64,000 nt of DNA, from NCBI RefSeq assembly GCF_024448985.1, contig NZ_JAMOII010000005.1:124001-188000 (forward strand), written 5' to 3'. The position numbers and the translations under genes are program-made. The notes beneath the pieces were generated by a model. The model worked only from the letters and a program-made list of their open reading frames with translations, was not told the DNA's origin and did not search any database. The DNA is from Stutzerimonas stutzeri (GTDB lineage: Bacteria > Pseudomonadota > Gammaproteobacteria > Pseudomonadales > Pseudomonadaceae). This document shows, piece after piece, positions 47,318 to 61,352 of the stretch. The stretch's first letter is position 1. Every line of letters begins with the position of its first letter.

Positions 47318-47998
47318 ATGCTGACCTGGCTGCAGCGCGACGACTTGTCGTTTCCCCCGCTACAAAACGCTTTGCGCGAACCCAACGGACTGCTTGCCGC
47401 CGGAGGCGATCTGTCTGCGGAGCGCCTGCTCGCCGCCTACCGACATGGTTGTTTCCCGTGGTATCAGGACGGACAGCCAGTGCTGTGGTGGTCACCCGAC
47501 CCACGCACGGTTCTTTTCCCTGAAGATCTGCATGTCTCGCGCAGCCTGCGCAAGAAACTACGTCAGGATACATTCAGCGTCACTTTCGATCGCGCGTTTC
47601 GCGGCGTGATCGAGGGCTGCGCCGCCCCCCGAAGCTACGCCGACGGCACGTGGATTACGACACCGATGCAGAGCGCCTATATGGAACTGCATCAACTCGG
47701 CGTCGCCCATTCAGTTGAAGTCTGGCAGGACGAACAATTGGTCGGCGGGCTCTATGGCCTCGCCATGGGTCGACTATTCTTCGGTGAATCAATGTTCAGT
47801 CGGACGACCGATGCGTCCAAAATCGGATTCGTGACATTAGTGGAACGCCTTCAGAACTGGGGTTTCAAAATGATTGACTGCCAGATGCCGACGCAACATC
47901 TGGCCAGTTTCGGCGCGCGATCCATATCCCGCGAGGCCTTCGCCGAGACGCTTGCCAAGTACCTGGACGAACCTAGTTCAGCCCGATGGGAGCCCTAG
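47318..47998 (+). CDS. aat: Leucyl/phenylalanyl-tRNA-protein transferase
   Basis: A 226-residue enzyme that transfers Leu or Phe from tRNA to proteins with N-terminal Arg or Lys, marking them for ClpS-ClpAP. Family marks: [38 protein letters not shown] at the N-terminus, [45 protein letters not shown], and [22 protein letters not shown]. Lies next to bpt, a second transferase with the same goal; ATG 47318 has only weak initiation signals. Confidence 0.96.
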   Translation: MLTWLQRDDLSFPPLQNALREPNGLLAAGGDLSAERLLAAYRHGCFPWYQDGQPVLWWSPDPRTVLFPEDLHVSRSLRKKLRQDTFSVTFDRAFRGVIEGCAAPRSYADGTWITTPMQSAYMELHQLGVAHSVEVWQDEQLVGGLYGLAMGRLFFGESMFSRTTDASKIGFVTLVERLQNWGFKMIDCQMPTQHLASFGARSISREAFAETLAKYLDEPSSARWEP

Positions 47999-48050
47999 TC
48001 GACTAAGCCAAGCTGACCTACACTGAGTTCAAGATTTTCGAGAGCTGACC

Positions 48051-48758
48051 ATGACTTCACTGGCTCGTCTCAAGTTCTACGCAACCCAGCCTCACGCGTG
48101 CAGCTACCTGCCCGACGAGCAGGCCACGACGCTCTTCCTCGACCCCAGCCAGCCGATGGACGTACAGGTGTACGCGGAACTGTCCGAAATGGGCTTCCGC
48201 CGCAGCGGCGATCATCTCTATCGTCCACACTGCCAACGCTGCACCGCCTGCATCCCCGCACGGATACCAGCCGATGGGCTGCAACTCAATCGTCAGCAGA
48301 AACGAATCCTTAAACGCAACGCTGACCTGTCCGTGATGGACGTTCGCCCCTCGTTCACCGAAGAATATTATTCGCTTTATGCAAGTTACATCGAGCAGCG
48401 CCATGCTGACGGCGATATGTACCCCCCAAGCAGGGACCAGTTCCATACCTTTCTGGTGCGCGATCTTCCCTTCTCACGCTTTTACGAGTTCCGCTTGGAA
48501 GGCCGCTTGCTGGCCCTGGCAGTGACCGATGTGCTGCCGAACGGCCTATCTGCGGTTTACACCTTTTACGACCCTAACGAGGAGCGCCGCAGCCTGGGAC
48601 GCTTCGCCATTCTCTGGCAGGTCAGCGAAGCAGCTCGCCTAGGCCTGAAGGCTATCTATTTGGGCTATTGGATCAAGAACTGTCGCAAGATGAATTACAA
48701 AACTGAGTACCGCCCAATCGAGCTGCTGGTCAATCAGCGCTGGATTACTCTGAGCTGA
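48051..48758 (+). CDS. bpt: Aspartate/glutamate leucyltransferase (Bpt)
   Basis: A 235-residue protein of the ATE1-like Bpt family, which adds Leu to N-terminal Asp or Glu and so creates an N-degron. Visible marks: N-terminal [19 protein letters not shown] with Cys, [27 protein letters not shown] with the C-x-x-C pair, and [43 protein letters not shown]. It follows aat by 52 bases. Sometimes annotated as arginyltransferase (ate) because of homology to the eukaryotic enzyme. Confidence 0.95.
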   Translation: MTSLARLKFYATQPHACSYLPDEQATTLFLDPSQPMDVQVYAELSEMGFRRSGDHLYRPHCQRCTACIPARIPADGLQLNRQQKRILKRNADLSVMDVRPSFTEEYYSLYASYIEQRHADGDMYPPSRDQFHTFLVRDLPFSRFYEFRLEGRLLALAVTDVLPNGLSAVYTFYDPNEERRSLGRFAILWQVSEAARLGLKAIYLGYWIKNCRKMNYKTEYRPIELLVNQRWITLS

Positions 48759-48856
48759 GCCCTTGGCTCTCGGAGCCCTTTCAGGCACAATGCTTGCCGC
48801 TTTTACCCGCGCATGCTTGCGCCGGGTCAATCATTGGACACCGAGGGCTTTACTGA

Positions 48857-49075
48857 ATGTCGAAAGAAGACAGCTTCGAAATGGAAGGTACTGTCGTCGA
48901 CACCCTGCCCAACACCATGTTTCGTGTGGAGTTGGAAAATGGGCACGTCGTTACTGCGCATATTTCTGGAAAGATGCGCAAGAACTACATCCGAATTCTT
49001 ACTGGTGACAAGGTTCGCGTAGAACTGACACCGTATGATTTGAGCAAAGGTCGCATCACCTACCGCGCCCGCTAA
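48857..49075 (+). CDS. infA: Translation initiation factor IF-1
   Basis: A 72-residue OB-fold protein that binds the ribosomal A site during initiation. [53 protein letters not shown] is near identical to E. coli IF-1. ATG 48857 follows GAGGG. It lies beside aat and clpA, as in E. coli, and is followed by a strong terminator. Confidence 0.98.
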
Positions 49076-49093
49076 CGGTACGCGAGAAAGAAT

Positions 49094-49117
49094 GCCCGGT
49101 TATGACCGGGCTTTTTT
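49094..49117 (+). terminator. Rho-independent terminator of infA
   Basis: GCCCGGT-TATG-ACCGGGC followed by six T, about 20 bases after the stop. Confidence 0.93.
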
Positions 49118-49193
49118 GTTTGTGCGCGCCACAACCTGATCACCAAACCTCGCGAGCCCACGCGTTCTGCATTCCGCCGGATGATCCAAACAG

Positions 49194-49216
49194 AACGCCC
49201 GGCAATGCCGGGCGTT
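49194..49216 (-). terminator. Hairpin after clpA
   Basis: AACGCCCGGC-AAT-GCCGGGCGTT, 10-base arms, 27 bases beyond the clpA stop on the minus strand. The flanking T run is short, so it may serve both strands. Confidence 0.7.
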
Positions 49217-49242
49217 TCTGTCAGTGCTGCGATACTGATGCG

Positions 49243-51513
49243 TTAAGCCAATTCAGCCGAGGTTTCAAACTCGAAGAACGGCTCGCCATCACGAATATCG
49301 ATGTGCACCACACCGCCATGCTCCGCCAGCTCACCGAACAGAATTTCCTCGGCCAATGGTCGCTTGATCTTGTCCTGGATCAGGCGAGCCATTGGTCGCG
49401 CACCCATCTGCACATCGTAGCCACGCTCCGCTAGCCAACCACGCGCCGCGTCGGACACCTCAAGCGTGACGTGCTTATCCTCAAGCTGCGTCTGCAATTC
49501 GATGAGGAATTTGTCGACGATGCTCTTGATGACTTCGTGACTCAGGCGGCCAAATTGAATGATCGTGTCCAAGCGATTGCGGAATTCCGGCGTAAAGCTC
49601 TTCTTGATCACCTCCATCGCATCGGATGCGTGATCCTGATGGGTGAAGCCAATCGAAGCGCGTGCTGCGGTTTCTGCGCCCGCATTGGTAGTCATGATCA
49701 GAATGACGTTGCGGAAATCGGCTTTACGGCCGTTGTTATCCGTCAGCGTCCCGTGATCCATCACCTGCAGAAGTAAGTTGAACACCTCAGGATGCGCCTT
49801 CTCGATCTCATCAAGCAGAAGCACGCAGTGCGGTTGCTTGGTAATCGCCTCGGTCAACAGCCCACCCTGATCGAAACCAACGTAGCCGGGCGGAGCGCCG
49901 ATCAGACGCGACACGGTATGACGCTCCATGTATTCGGACATGTCGAAGCGTACCAACTCGATACCCAACGCCCGAGCCAATTGCCTCGCGGCCTCCGTTT
50001 TACCGACGCCGGTAGGGCCGGCGAAGAGGAACGAGCCCACAGGCTTATCAGGCGCTTTTAGCCCAGCACGCGACAGCTTGATTGCCGTGGCGAGCGAATC
50101 GATCGCATCGTCCTGACCAAAAACGGTCAGCTTCAGATCACGCTCCAGGTTGCGTAATAGCTCCTTGTCAGACGTACTGACATGCTTGGGTGGAATACGC
50201 GCTATCTTGGCGACAATATCTTCAACCTGCTCCACATCGATCCGAGCGACGCGCTTATCTTCCGGCTGTAGGCGCTGGAACGCGCCCGCCTCGTCGATCA
50301 CATCGATCGCCTTGTCCGGCATATGTCGATCATTGATATAACGCGAAGCCAGTTCAGCAGCAGCGCGGAGCGATTCATCGCTGTATTCAATGCTGTGGTG
50401 CTGCTCGAAGCGCCCCTTCAGGCCACGCAGAATGCCGATGGTGTCTTCCACTGACGGCTCGGAAACATCGACCTTCTGGAAGCGCCGGGCCAGAGCCCGA
50501 TCCTTCTCGAAGATACCGCGGAATTCCTGAAATGTGGTCGACCCGATACAGCGAATCTCTCCGGACGAAAGCAACGGCTTGAGTAGATTGGAGGCGTCCA
50601 TCACACCACCCGACGCCGCGCCAGCTCCGATGATCGTATGAATCTCATCAATAAACAGAACTGCCTGCGGACGTTTGCGCAGTTCATTCAGCAGCGCCTT
50701 GAAACGTTTTTCGAAATCGCCCCGGTATTTGGTCCCGGCCAGCAAGGCACCGAGATCTAGAGAGTAAACAACGCTATCGGCAAGCAGCTCCGGTACCTGA
50801 TTGTCCACGATGCGTTTTGCCAGGCCCTCGGCAATCGCGGTCTTACCGACGCCAGCCTCACCAACCAGCAACGGATTGTTCTTGCGACGACGCGCCAGGA
50901 TCTGCGCGACTCGCTCGACTTCATGCTCGCGGCCGACGAGTGGATCTATACGGCCCTGGCGAGCCAGTTCGTTGAGGTTGCTGGCATAGGCATCGAGCGG
51001 GTTGCCCGACGTGGCGGACTCACCACCCTCCTCATCTTGCATTTCCGAATCGCCGTCAGGATTACCGTTATCACCCGGCACCTTGGAAATGCCGTGAGCA
51101 ATATAATTGACGACATCGATACGAGCGACGTTCTGCTGTTTTAGCAAGAACACCGCTTGGCTTTCCTGTTCGCTGAAGATCGCAACCAGCACATTCGCAC
51201 CAGTGACTTCGCGCTTGCCAGAACTTTGTACATGGAAAACCGCCCGCTGAAGCACTCGCTGGAAACCCAGGGTTGGCTGGGTTTCGCGCTCTTCGTCATG
51301 CTGGGGAATCAGAGGCGTGGTGGAATCGATGAATTCCTGTAGGTCATGGCGCAATTTATCGAGGCTGGCTCCGCAGGCGCGCAGTACCGTTGCGGCCGCT
51401 TCGTTATCCAGCAGAGCTAACAGGAGATGCTCGACCGTCATGAACTCATGACGCTTGGTACGAGCCTCCTTAAAAGCCAAATTCAGAGTGACTTCGAGTT
51501 CACGGTTCAACAT
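49243..51513 (-). CDS. clpA: ATP-dependent Clp protease ATPase subunit ClpA
   Basis: AAA+ unfoldase of 756 residues that feeds ClpP. N-domain (1-145) binds ClpS; D1 Walker A is [13 protein letters not shown] (218-230) and Walker [12 protein letters not shown]2 Walker A is [13 protein letters not shown] near 495, with the ClpP-binding IGL-type loop expected after it ([10 protein letters not shown] region). The acidic linker [14 protein letters not shown] precedes D1. ATG 51513 ([14 protein letters not shown]) is chosen: AGAGG lies eight bases ahead and the upstream GTG 51522 is too close to it. clpS lies 29 bases upstream, the usual order. Confidence 0.97.
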   Translation of the reverse strand: MLNRELEVTLNLAFKEARTKRHEFMTVEHLLLALLDNEAAATVLRACGASLDKLRHDLQEFIDSTTPLIPQHDEERETQPTLGFQRVLQRAVFHVQSSGKREVTGANVLVAIFSEQESQAVFLLKQQNVARIDVVNYIAHGISKVPGDNGNPDGDSEMQDEEGGESATSGNPLDAYASNLNELARQGRIDPLVGREHEVERVAQILARRRKNNPLLVGEAGVGKTAIAEGLAKRIVDNQVPELLADSVVYSLDLGALLAGTKYRGDFEKRFKALLNELRKRPQAVLFIDEIHTIIGAGAASGGVMDASNLLKPLLSSGEIRCIGSTTFQEFRGIFEKDRALARRFQKVDVSEPSVEDTIGILRGLKGRFEQHHSIEYSDESLRAAAELASRYINDRHMPDKAIDVIDEAGAFQRLQPEDKRVARIDVEQVEDIVAKIARIPPKHVSTSDKELLRNLERDLKLTVFGQDDAIDSLATAIKLSRAGLKAPDKPVGSFLFAGPTGVGKTEAARQLARALGIELVRFDMSEYMERHTVSRLIGAPPGYVGFDQGGLLTEAITKQPHCVLLLDEIEKAHPEVFNLLLQVMDHGTLTDNNGRKADFRNVILIMTTNAGAETAARASIGFTHQDHASDAMEVIKKSFTPEFRNRLDTIIQFGRLSHEVIKSIVDKFLIELQTQLEDKHVTLEVSDAARGWLAERGYDVQMGARPMARLIQDKIKRPLAEEILFGELAEHGGVVHIDIRDGEPFFEFETSAELA

Positions 51514-51542
51514 AGCTTTCACCTCTTACCCAGCAGTCGGGT

Positions 51543-51905
51543 TTAACCGTCCTTCTCGATCTCACAAAGCAACGGATGCTGGCACTCCCTTGCATATTGA
51601 TTGACCTGCATCGCTTTGGTTTCGGCAACGTCTCGTGTGTAGACACCGCAGACGGCTCGTCCTTCGGTATGAACCGCCAGCATGATTCTAGTGGCGACCT
51701 CCCGATTGTGATTGAAAATTCCTTCGAGCACCTCCACGACGAAATCCATCGGCGTGTAGTCATCATTAAACATGACAACTTTGAACATCGGTGGTGCCTT
51801 CAGTTGCGGCTTGGCTTCTTCGACTGCCAAGCCGGAAGAGTCGTCATCCAACGGTTTTGGACGATCCTGATTGAATATTAGTTGAAATGTTGGAGATGCA
51901 CGCAT
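51543..51905 (-). CDS. clpS: ClpAP adaptor ClpS
   Basis: A 120-residue adaptor that binds N-terminal Leu, Phe, Tyr or Trp and hands the protein to ClpA. Core from about 40: [25 protein letters not shown], with the Asn-Asp-Asp of the N-end pocket, then [23 protein letters not shown] with the pocket His. The first 38 residues are a flexible tail used for ClpA delivery and are longer than in E. coli. It forms an operon with clpA and diverges from cspD. Confidence 0.96.
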   Translation of the reverse strand: MRASPTFQLIFNQDRPKPLDDDSSGLAVEEAKPQLKAPPMFKVVMFNDDYTPMDFVVEVLEGIFNHNREVATRIMLAVHTEGRAVCGVYTRDVAETKAMQVNQYARECQHPLLCEIEKDG

Positions 51906-52118
51906 GCGTATGACAGTTCTAAATCGGGGCGCCGAGGCCGGGTAAGTGGAAAGGCTTCACAGCCACCTGACGAGTCGCCTTGACTATCGGCAAAACGATG
52001 ATACAAACAGTAAGTGCCACAACGGCAACGGGCTGCGCTTGTGGGCCAAGTGCTGCATCAGCGCGGAATGAAATGGATGTTACTCCAGTGATGGACTCCT
52101 TTGCAGAGGGATAACAGC

Positions 52119-52376
52119 ATGCTAAGCGGTAAGGTCAAGTGGTTCAACAACGCCAAAGGCTATGGATTCATCGTAGCAGACGGCGGCGATGAGGACCTGT
52201 TCGCCCACTACTCGGCCATCCAGATGGAAGGGTACAGAACTCTAAAAGCTGGGCAAGCGGTCATGTTCGATATTCTGCAAGGTCCCAAGGGCCTGCATGC
52301 AACCAACATCAGGTCGCTGCAGACCACTGTGGATGTAGCGGCACCTGTTTTACAGAGCGCAACCGTAGACGCCTGA
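52119..52376 (+). CDS. cspD: Cold-shock-like protein CspD
   Basis: An 85-residue cold-shock-domain protein with RNP1 KGYGFIVADGG and RNP2 LFAHYSAI. CspD in E. coli inhibits replication in stationary phase and is a ClpAP/Lon target. Here the sequence GKVKWFNNAKGYGF and the C-terminal extension after residue 67 (RSLQTTVDVAAPVLQ) fit CspD rather than CspA. GAGGG precedes ATG 52119, and the gene diverges from clpS-clpA, as in E. coli. Confidence 0.94.
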   Translation: MLSGKVKWFNNAKGYGFIVADGGDEDLFAHYSAIQMEGYRTLKAGQAVMFDILQGPKGLHATNIRSLQTTVDVAAPVLQSATVDA

Positions 52377-52386
52377 TCCCAGGCAA

Positions 52387-52417
52387 CAAAAAGGCCGATC
52401 TGCGATCGGCCTTTTTG
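52387..52417. terminator. Bidirectional terminator between cspD and icd
   Basis: CAAAAAGGCCGATC-TGC-GATCGGCCTTTTTG: perfect 14-base arms with T runs on both strands, between two convergent genes. Confidence 0.95.
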
Positions 52418-52430
52418 TGTCTCTGCGCAG

Positions 52431-53687
52431 TTACATGTGCGAGATCATGGCATCACCAAATTCCGAGCAGGACATCAGCTTCGCGCCCTCCATCAGACGC
52501 TCGAAGTCATAAGTTACTGTCTTCGCAGCGATTGCACGCTCGGTAGATTTGATGATCAGATCCGCCGCTTCCACCCACCCCATGTGGCGCAGCATCATCT
52601 CAGCCGAGAGGATCAGCGAGCCGGGGTTGACCTTATCCTGGCCGGCATACTTCGGCGCGGTGCCGTGGGTCGCCTCGAACATGGCCACGGTGTCGGATAG
52701 GTTGGCGCCCGGCGCGATACCGATGCCCCCCACTTCCGCCGCCAGCGCATCGGATAGGTAGTCGCCGTTGAGGTTAAGCGTGGCGATGACATCGTACTCG
52801 GCCGGACGCAGCAGAATCTGCTGAAGCATGGCGTCGGCGATGGCGTCCTTCACGACGATGTTCTGGCCGGTGGTCGGGTTTTTGAATTGCATCCATGGCC
52901 CACCATCCAGCAACTCGGCACCGAATTCATCACGCGCGACTTCGTAACCCCACTCTTTGAAGGCACCTTCGGTGAACTTCATGATGTTGCCTTTATGCAC
53001 GAAGGTCACCGAGCTGCGATCATTGTCCACTGCGTATTGCAGCGCCTTGCGAACCAGCCGTTTGGTGCCTTCCAGCGAAACCGGCTTGATGCCGATGCCG
53101 CAGTTTTCAGTGAAGCGGATCTTCTTGACGCCCATTTCCTCGGTGAGGAACTTGATGACCTTCTCCGCCTCCGCAGAGCCCGCCTTCCACTCGACACCGG
53201 CGTAGATGTCCTCGGAGTTCTCACGGAAGATGACCATGTCAACATCGGCCGGCTTCTTGACCGGGCTCGGCACACCAGTAAACCAGCGAACAGGACGCTG
53301 GCAAACGTACAGATCCAGCTCCTGGCGCAGTGCGACGTTGAGAGAACGGATACCGCCACCAACCGGCGTGGTCAGTGGCCCTTTGATGGACACTACGTAG
53401 TCACGAACGACCTCCAGCGTCTCCTTCGGCAGCCAGGTGTCCTGGTCGTAGACCTGAGTCGCTTTCTCGCCAGCATAGATTTCCATCCAGGAGATCTTGC
53501 GCTTGCCGCCATAGGCTTTCTCTACAGCCGCGTCGACCACCTTGATCATCACCGGACTGATATCGACGCCAATCCCGTCACCCTCGATATAGGGAATGAT
53601 TGGATTGTCGGGAACGTTCAGTGTGTTATCGGCATTGACGGTGATTTTGTCACCGTTGGCAGGCACCTGGATCTTTTGGTATCCCAT
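52431..53687 (-). CDS. icd: NADP-dependent isocitrate dehydrogenase (dimeric type)
   Basis: A 418-residue TCA-cycle enzyme converting isocitrate to 2-oxoglutarate. Substrate loop [20 protein letters not shown] includes Ser115, the residue equivalent to the E. coli AceK phosphorylation site. The metal-binding region is [20 protein letters not shown], and the NADP-specificity part is [37 protein letters not shown] precedes ATG 53687. Divergent from a monomeric Idh, giving two unrelated isozymes. Confidence 0.97.
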   Translation of the reverse strand: MGYQKIQVPANGDKITVNADNTLNVPDNPIIPYIEGDGIGVDISPVMIKVVDAAVEKAYGGKRKISWMEIYAGEKATQVYDQDTWLPKETLEVVRDYVVSIKGPLTTPVGGGIRSLNVALRQELDLYVCQRPVRWFTGVPSPVKKPADVDMVIFRENSEDIYAGVEWKAGSAEAEKVIKFLTEEMGVKKIRFTENCGIGIKPVSLEGTKRLVRKALQYAVDNDRSSVTFVHKGNIMKFTEGAFKEWGYEVARDEFGAELLDGGPWMQFKNPTTGQNIVVKDAIADAMLQQILLRPAEYDVIATLNLNGDYLSDALAAEVGGIGIAPGANLSDTVAMFEATHGTAPKYAGQDKVNPGSLILSAEMMLRHMGWVEAADLIIKSTERAIAAKTVTYDFERLMEGAKLMSCSEFGDAMISHM

Positions 53688-54043
53688 GCTGGACTCCGTT
53701 TTTGTGGTTAAACATTAAACAGCGGTCATCTCCGAAGAGTAACCCAGTTGAATCAGCCGAAACCATATTGTTCATTGGTCTATGGCCACGGGCATTTTTT
53801 GACAACGAGCCGCAGTGATATACTGCTTAGGTGACTAACGAGTCATGAGGAGCCAACGAGACCCTTGGCCCTGTACCGCCAGGCTGCTAACCGCAGCCGG
53901 ACGGATCGAACACTCAACACTCTAGTGGTGCTGCATCCAACATCATCGCGGCGAATCTCGATGCTGGCTCAATAAACGTAGCCAGGCCGCCTACCTGCGT
54001 TTCGAGATTCTGTGCACGCTCAGCAAGAGAGAGTTAACTCTAC
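53688..54043. other. icd / idh divergent regulatory region
   Basis: A 356-base spacer between two isocitrate dehydrogenase genes that must hold both promoters. It includes an AT-rich part around 53755-53830 with TTGTTCATTGG and TGATATACTGCTTAGG (TATACT is a good -10 on the plus strand at about 53818) and a G/C-rich leader for idh. No coding frame or known RNA was recognised. Confidence 0.5.
54030..54041 (+). promoter_or_regulatory. Palindrome overlapping the idh ribosome-binding site
   Basis: AGAGTTAACTCT is a perfect 12-base palindrome ending two bases before ATG 54044. It overlaps the GAGAGAG ribosome-binding site, so RNA pairing could hide it or a protein could bind. The palindrome is seen; function is inference. 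Confidence 0.45.
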
Positions 54044-56269
54044 ATGTCCACCCGCTCGAAGATCATTTACACCTTCACCGACGAAGCCCCGGCGCTAGCC
54101 ACCTACTCGCTTCTGCCTATTGTAGAAGCCTTTGCCGCTTCCGCTGACATAGCCGTCGAAACACGTGACATCTCTCTTGCAGGACGCATTCTTGCGGCCT
54201 TCGCGGATCAACTGGACGCGGATAAGCGGATCGATGACGATCTCGCCAAATTGGCAGTTCTGGCGACTCAGCCAGAAGCCAATATCATCAAGCTGCCGAA
54301 CATCAGCGCATCGGTGCCGCAACTGCGCAACGCCATCGCCGAGCTCCAGGCTCAGGGTTACAACGTCCCGAACTTCCCGGAAGATCCGCAGACTGACGAG
54401 GAGCGAGAGATACGCACTCGCTACAGCAAAGTTCTTGGCAGTGCGGTGAATCCGGTGCTGCGCGAAGGCAACTCCGACCGCCGCGCGCCTGCCGCGGTCA
54501 AGGCGTTCGCTCGCAAGCACCCGCATTCGATGGGCAAGTGGAGCATGGCGTCGCAATCCCACGCGGACTACATGCGCGGTGGCGACTTCTTCTCCAGCGA
54601 GCAATCCGTCACCATGGCTAAGGCCGGTGACGTGCGCATCGAGTTCGTTGGCAAAGACGGTAAGGTTGAGGTCAAGAAGCAACTTACGCTCGAAGAGGGC
54701 GAAGTCTTCGACAGCATGTTCATGAGCTGCAAGAAGCTGCGCGAGTTCTTCGAGAAGACGCTGCAGGATTGCAAGGAAACCGGTGTCATGTGGTCGCTGC
54801 ACGTCAAGGCAACCATGATGAAGATTTCCCATCCAATCGTTTTTGGTCATGCCGTGAGTGTCTACTACAAGGAAGCGTTCGATAAGTACGCTGATCTGTT
54901 CAAAGAGCTGGGCGTCAATCCGAACAATGGCTTGAGCAGCGTCCACGACAAAATCAAGAGCCTGCCCGCCTCGCAGCAGGAAGAAATCCTGGACGACATC
55001 CACGCCTGCTACAGCCGCCGCCCGGAAATGGCCATGGTGGACTCGGTCAAGGGCATCACCAACCTGCACATCCCTAGCGACGTGATCGTCGATGCTTCGA
55101 TGCCGGCAATGATCCGCAGCTCCGGAAAAATGTGGGGCAAGGACGGCACATTGAAGGACACCAAGGCGGTGATGCCGGAAAGCACGTACGCCCGCATTTA
55201 TCAGGAAATGATCAACTTCTGCAAAACCAATGGCGCGTTCGATCCGACCACTATGGGCACTGTGCCCAACGTCGGTTTGATGGCACAGAAGGCAGAAGAG
55301 TACGGCTCCCACGACAAAACCTTCGAAATGACCGCCGACGGCACCATGCGCGTCGTGCTGAGCGACGGTACAGTGCTGATGCAGCATGAAGTCGAGGAAG
55401 GCGACATCTGGCGAGCATGTCAGACCAAGGACGCGCCGATCCGCGACTGGGTCAAGCTGGCCGTCACTCGTGCCCGCCTGTCGAATACCCCGGCCATTTT
55501 CTGGCTCGACCCGGAGCGCGCCCACGATCGCGAGCTTCAGAAGAAAGTTGAAAACTACCTGCAAGACCATGACCTGACCGGCCTGGATATCCGCATGATG
55601 GGTTACAACGAAGCCATCCGCGTTAGCATGGAGCGCCTGGTCCGCGGTCAGGACACCATTTCGGTTACCGGTAACGTACTACGCGACTACCTGACCGACC
55701 TGTTCCCGATCATGGAGCTCGGCACCTCCGCTAAAATGCTCTCGATCGTCCCGCTGATGGCCGGTGGCGGCATGTACGAAACGGGCGCGGGCGGCTCGGC
55801 ACCCAAGCACGTGCAGCAGCTGATTGAAGAAAACCATCTGCGCTGGGATTCGCTCGGAGAGTTCCTGGCGCTTGCGGTATCGCTGGAAGAAACCGGGATC
55901 AAGACAGACAACGCGAAAGCCAAGCTGCTCGGCAAGACGCTGGACGCCGCCACCGGCAAGCTGCTCGACAATAACAAGTCGCCATCGCGTCGCACTGGCG
56001 AGCTAGATAACCGAGGCAGCCATTTCTACCTGGCGCTGTACTGGGCGCAGGAATTGGCGGCACAAACCGAAGATATGGGGCTGCAGGCTCACTTCGCGCA
56101 GCTGGCCAAGCAGCTGAGCGAAAACGAAGCAGCTATCGTTGCTGAACTTGCAGAAGTCCAAGGCAAGCCAGTCAACATTGGTGGCTACTACCGCTCCAAC
56201 CCAGAGCTGACCAGCCAGGTAATGCGCCCAAGCGCGACCTTCAACGCCGCACTCGCGGCAATGGTCTGA
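54044..56269 (+). CDS. idh: NADP-dependent isocitrate dehydrogenase, monomeric type
   Basis: A 741-residue monomeric enzyme with the same reaction as Icd but an unrelated long single-chain form. Start [31 protein letters not shown] and segments such as [69 protein letters not shown] and the C-terminal [21 protein letters not shown] are family hallmarks. Many pseudomonads keep both types, and the monomeric enzyme is generally tied to growth state or cold. A 491-codon antisense frame (54095-55570) is a compositional shadow. Confidence 0.97.
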   Translation: MSTRSKIIYTFTDEAPALATYSLLPIVEAFAASADIAVETRDISLAGRILAAFADQLDADKRIDDDLAKLAVLATQPEANIIKLPNISASVPQLRNAIAELQAQGYNVPNFPEDPQTDEEREIRTRYSKVLGSAVNPVLREGNSDRRAPAAVKAFARKHPHSMGKWSMASQSHADYMRGGDFFSSEQSVTMAKAGDVRIEFVGKDGKVEVKKQLTLEEGEVFDSMFMSCKKLREFFEKTLQDCKETGVMWSLHVKATMMKISHPIVFGHAVSVYYKEAFDKYADLFKELGVNPNNGLSSVHDKIKSLPASQQEEILDDIHACYSRRPEMAMVDSVKGITNLHIPSDVIVDASMPAMIRSSGKMWGKDGTLKDTKAVMPESTYARIYQEMINFCKTNGAFDPTTMGTVPNVGLMAQKAEEYGSHDKTFEMTADGTMRVVLSDGTVLMQHEVEEGDIWRACQTKDAPIRDWVKLAVTRARLSNTPAIFWLDPERAHDRELQKKVENYLQDHDLTGLDIRMMGYNEAIRVSMERLVRGQDTISVTGNVLRDYLTDLFPIMELGTSAKMLSIVPLMAGGGMYETGAGGSAPKHVQQLIEENHLRWDSLGEFLALAVSLEETGIKTDNAKAKLLGKTLDAATGKLLDNNKSPSRRTGELDNRGSHFYLALYWAQELAAQTEDMGLQAHFAQLAKQLSENEAAIVAELAEVQGKPVNIGGYYRSNPELTSQVMRPSATFNAALAAMV

Positions 56270-56305
56270 GCCGGCTGGCGCTAACCTAGCGCCGTTGCGT
56301 TACTG

Positions 56306-56332
56306 AAAACCCCGGCCCCGTGCCGGGGTTTT
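56306..56332 (+). terminator. Rho-independent terminator of idh
   Basis: AAAACCCCGGC-CCCGT-GCCGGGGTTTT, 11-base arms, ending in a T run. Confidence 0.93.
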
Positions 56333-56388
56333 CGTTTCTCCAGCACACCCTGACGCTACTATCAGCCAAAGGACATAGGAGCCCGAAC

Positions 56389-56829
56389 ATGACCTGGAAT
56401 CCCCACATCACAGTTGCGACTATCGTCGAAGCAGATGGCCGCTTTCTCATGGTTGAGGAATCGAAAGGTGGCCGGTTGGTGCTGAATCAGCCGGCAGGCC
56501 ATCTCGAACCCAACGAAACGCTGCGGCAAGCAGCGGTACGCGAAACGCTTGAAGAAACAGGATGGGAGGTCGAGTTGAGCGGTGTGGTCGGCATCTATCT
56601 CTACACTGCACCGAGCAACGGTGTGACCTATCAGCGTGTCTGCTTCGCAGCCAGCCCGATTCTTCACCACACCCAGCGCCAGCTGGACGACGGTATTGTC
56701 GCGGCTCACTGGTTGTCTCGTGATGAATTGACAGCGCAGCCGGAACGCTGGCGCAGCGAATTGATCATTCGCTGCATTGACGATTATCTGGCGGGACCGC
56801 CGTACGACCTTGCGGTGATACGCGACTGA
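56389..56829 (+). CDS. nudJ: NUDIX hydrolase NudJ (phosphatase)
   Basis: A 146-residue NUDIX protein. The NUDIX box GHLEPNETLRQAAVRETLEETGWEVE (42-67) is complete, with the REtlEEtG acids that bind magnesium. NudJ in E. coli acts on nucleoside triphosphates and thiamine pyrophosphate precursors. AGGAG precedes ATG 56389. The order nudJ-mnmA-hflD-purB is the same as in E. coli, which supports NudJ. Confidence 0.92.
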   Translation: MTWNPHITVATIVEADGRFLMVEESKGGRLVLNQPAGHLEPNETLRQAAVRETLEETGWEVELSGVVGIYLYTAPSNGVTYQRVCFAASPILHHTQRQLDDGIVAAHWLSRDELTAQPERWRSELIIRCIDDYLAGPPYDLAVIRD

Positions 56830-56889
56830 TCCGCATAACCGCAGGCTTGGTCAGCCTGTTAGAATCCGATCCTTTGCAGTCAGCTCTGA

Positions 56890-58646
<1,757 letters not shown>

Positions 58647-58696
58647 GCGCCATTGACGCGGCACGGCGACGGTCATTCCGTCGCTTTCATGTATAA

Positions 58697-60109
<1,413 letters not shown>

Positions 60110-60127
60110 ACAACGCCTTCTTTTTGC

Positions 60128-60152
60128 ACGCCCGGCTGTGCCGGGCGTTTTT
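60128..60152 (+). terminator. Rho-independent terminator of purB
   Basis: ACGCCCGGC-TGT-GCCGGGCGT followed by TTTT, 18 bases past the stop. Confidence 0.92.
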
Positions 60153-60185
60153 ATTTGCAGCTCTGTAGCAGAGCAAGGTACCTGC

Positions 60186-61352
60186 ATGACTTCCGATATT
60201 CCTTTGCAAATTCTCGGCGGCATAAGCGCGCGCGAGTTCCTACGCGATTACTGGCAAAAAAAACCACTGCTTATCCGTCAAGCGATTCCCTCGTTCGAAA
60301 GTCCGGTTTCGCCCGACGAACTAGCCGGGCTGTCGCTGGAAGAGGAAGTTGAGTCGCGCCTGGTCATCGAACATGGCAACAGCCCCTGGGAGCTGCGCCG
60401 CGGGCCATTCAGCGAAGACACCTACCAGAACCTACCGGAGCGCGATTGGACATTGCTGGTTCAGGCGGTCGACCAATTGGTCCCAGAAGTTGCCGAGCTC
60501 ATCGAGCATTTCCGCTTTCTCCCCAACTGGCGCATCGACGACGTAATGATCAGCTTCGCGGCCCCGGGCGGCGGCGTCGGCCCGCATTTTGACAACTATG
60601 ACGTCTTCCTCCTGCAGGCTCAGGGCCAACGTCGTTGGCGCGTAGGGCAGATGTGTGACGGCGATAGTCCCATGCTGCAACACGCCGACTTGCGCATCCT
60701 TGCGGATTTCCAAGGCACCGATGAATGGGTTCTGGAACCCGGCGACATGCTTTATCTGCCACCTAGGCTGGCGCATTTCGGCATCGCCGAAGATGCCTGC
60801 ATGACCTATTCGCTCGGCTTTAGGGCGCCCAGCGCCGCTGAAGTCCTGACACACTTCACCGATTTTCTTGCTCAATTCCTACCCGACGAAGAACGCTATA
60901 GCGACGCTGATCTCACTCCCACCGACGACCCCTACCAGATCCAGAGCGACGCACTTGATCGGCTGCGGGCAATGCTCACCGAACACATGGGCGATGAGCG
61001 CCTGCTGCTCACTTGGTTTGGCCAGTTCATGACCGAACCTCGCTATCCGGAACGCGTGCAGGGCCCGGACATGGAAGAGCATGCGCTACTTGCTGCGCTA
61101 GAAGATGGCGCGGTCCTGATACGCAATCTCAGCGCGCGCTTGGCCTGGAGCGAGGTCGACATTGGTCTTCTGCTATTCGCCAGCGGCCAAAGCCGCTTGC
61201 TGCCTTCGCATTTGAGAGATCTTTTGAAACTGATTTGCTCCGCTGATGCGATACATGTGGAAAACCTCGCACCGTGGCTGAACGACGAAGATGGGCGTAA
61301 TCTGGTGTGGCAGTTAGTCAAGCAGGGAAGTCTGGAGTTTGCTGATGAGTGA
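60186..61352 (+). CDS. roxA: Ribosomal oxygenase RoxA (YcfD), 50S L16 arginine hydroxylase
   Basis: A 388-residue JmjC/cupin Fe(II)- and 2-oxoglutarate-dependent dioxygenase; E. coli YcfD hydroxylates Arg81 of ribosomal protein L16. Iron ligands are His134 and Asp136 in GPHFDNYDVFLL and His197 in LPPRLAHFGIAED. The N-terminal LGGISAREFLRDYWQKKPLLIRQA and C-terminal winged-helix part are typical. It begins with ATG 60186. A run of eight A at about 60255-60262 encodes QKK; its conserved reading argues against a frame problem. First gene of an operon with overlapping junctions. Confidence 0.93.
   Translation: MTSDIPLQILGGISAREFLRDYWQKKPLLIRQAIPSFESPVSPDELAGLSLEEEVESRLVIEHGNSPWELRRGPFSEDTYQNLPERDWTLLVQAVDQLVPEVAELIEHFRFLPNWRIDDVMISFAAPGGGVGPHFDNYDVFLLQAQGQRRWRVGQMCDGDSPMLQHADLRILADFQGTDEWVLEPGDMLYLPPRLAHFGIAEDACMTYSLGFRAPSAAEVLTHFTDFLAQFLPDEERYSDADLTPTDDPYQIQSDALDRLRAMLTEHMGDERLLLTWFGQFMTEPRYPERVQGPDMEEHALLAALEDGAVLIRNLSARLAWSEVDIGLLLFASGQSRLLPSHLRDLLKLICSADAIHVENLAPWLNDEDGRNLVWQLVKQGSLEFADE

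Noticed and set aside
54095-55570. 491-codon open frame antisense to idh
   Set aside because: It mirrors the strong codon bias of idh, has no ribosome-binding site, and its protein has odd His/Val-rich composition.
60250-60265. A-run (eight A) in roxA as a programmed frameshift or phase-variable site
   Set aside because: The run encodes the QKK of a family-conserved motif in the correct frame, and the protein continues normally; no alternative product is visible.
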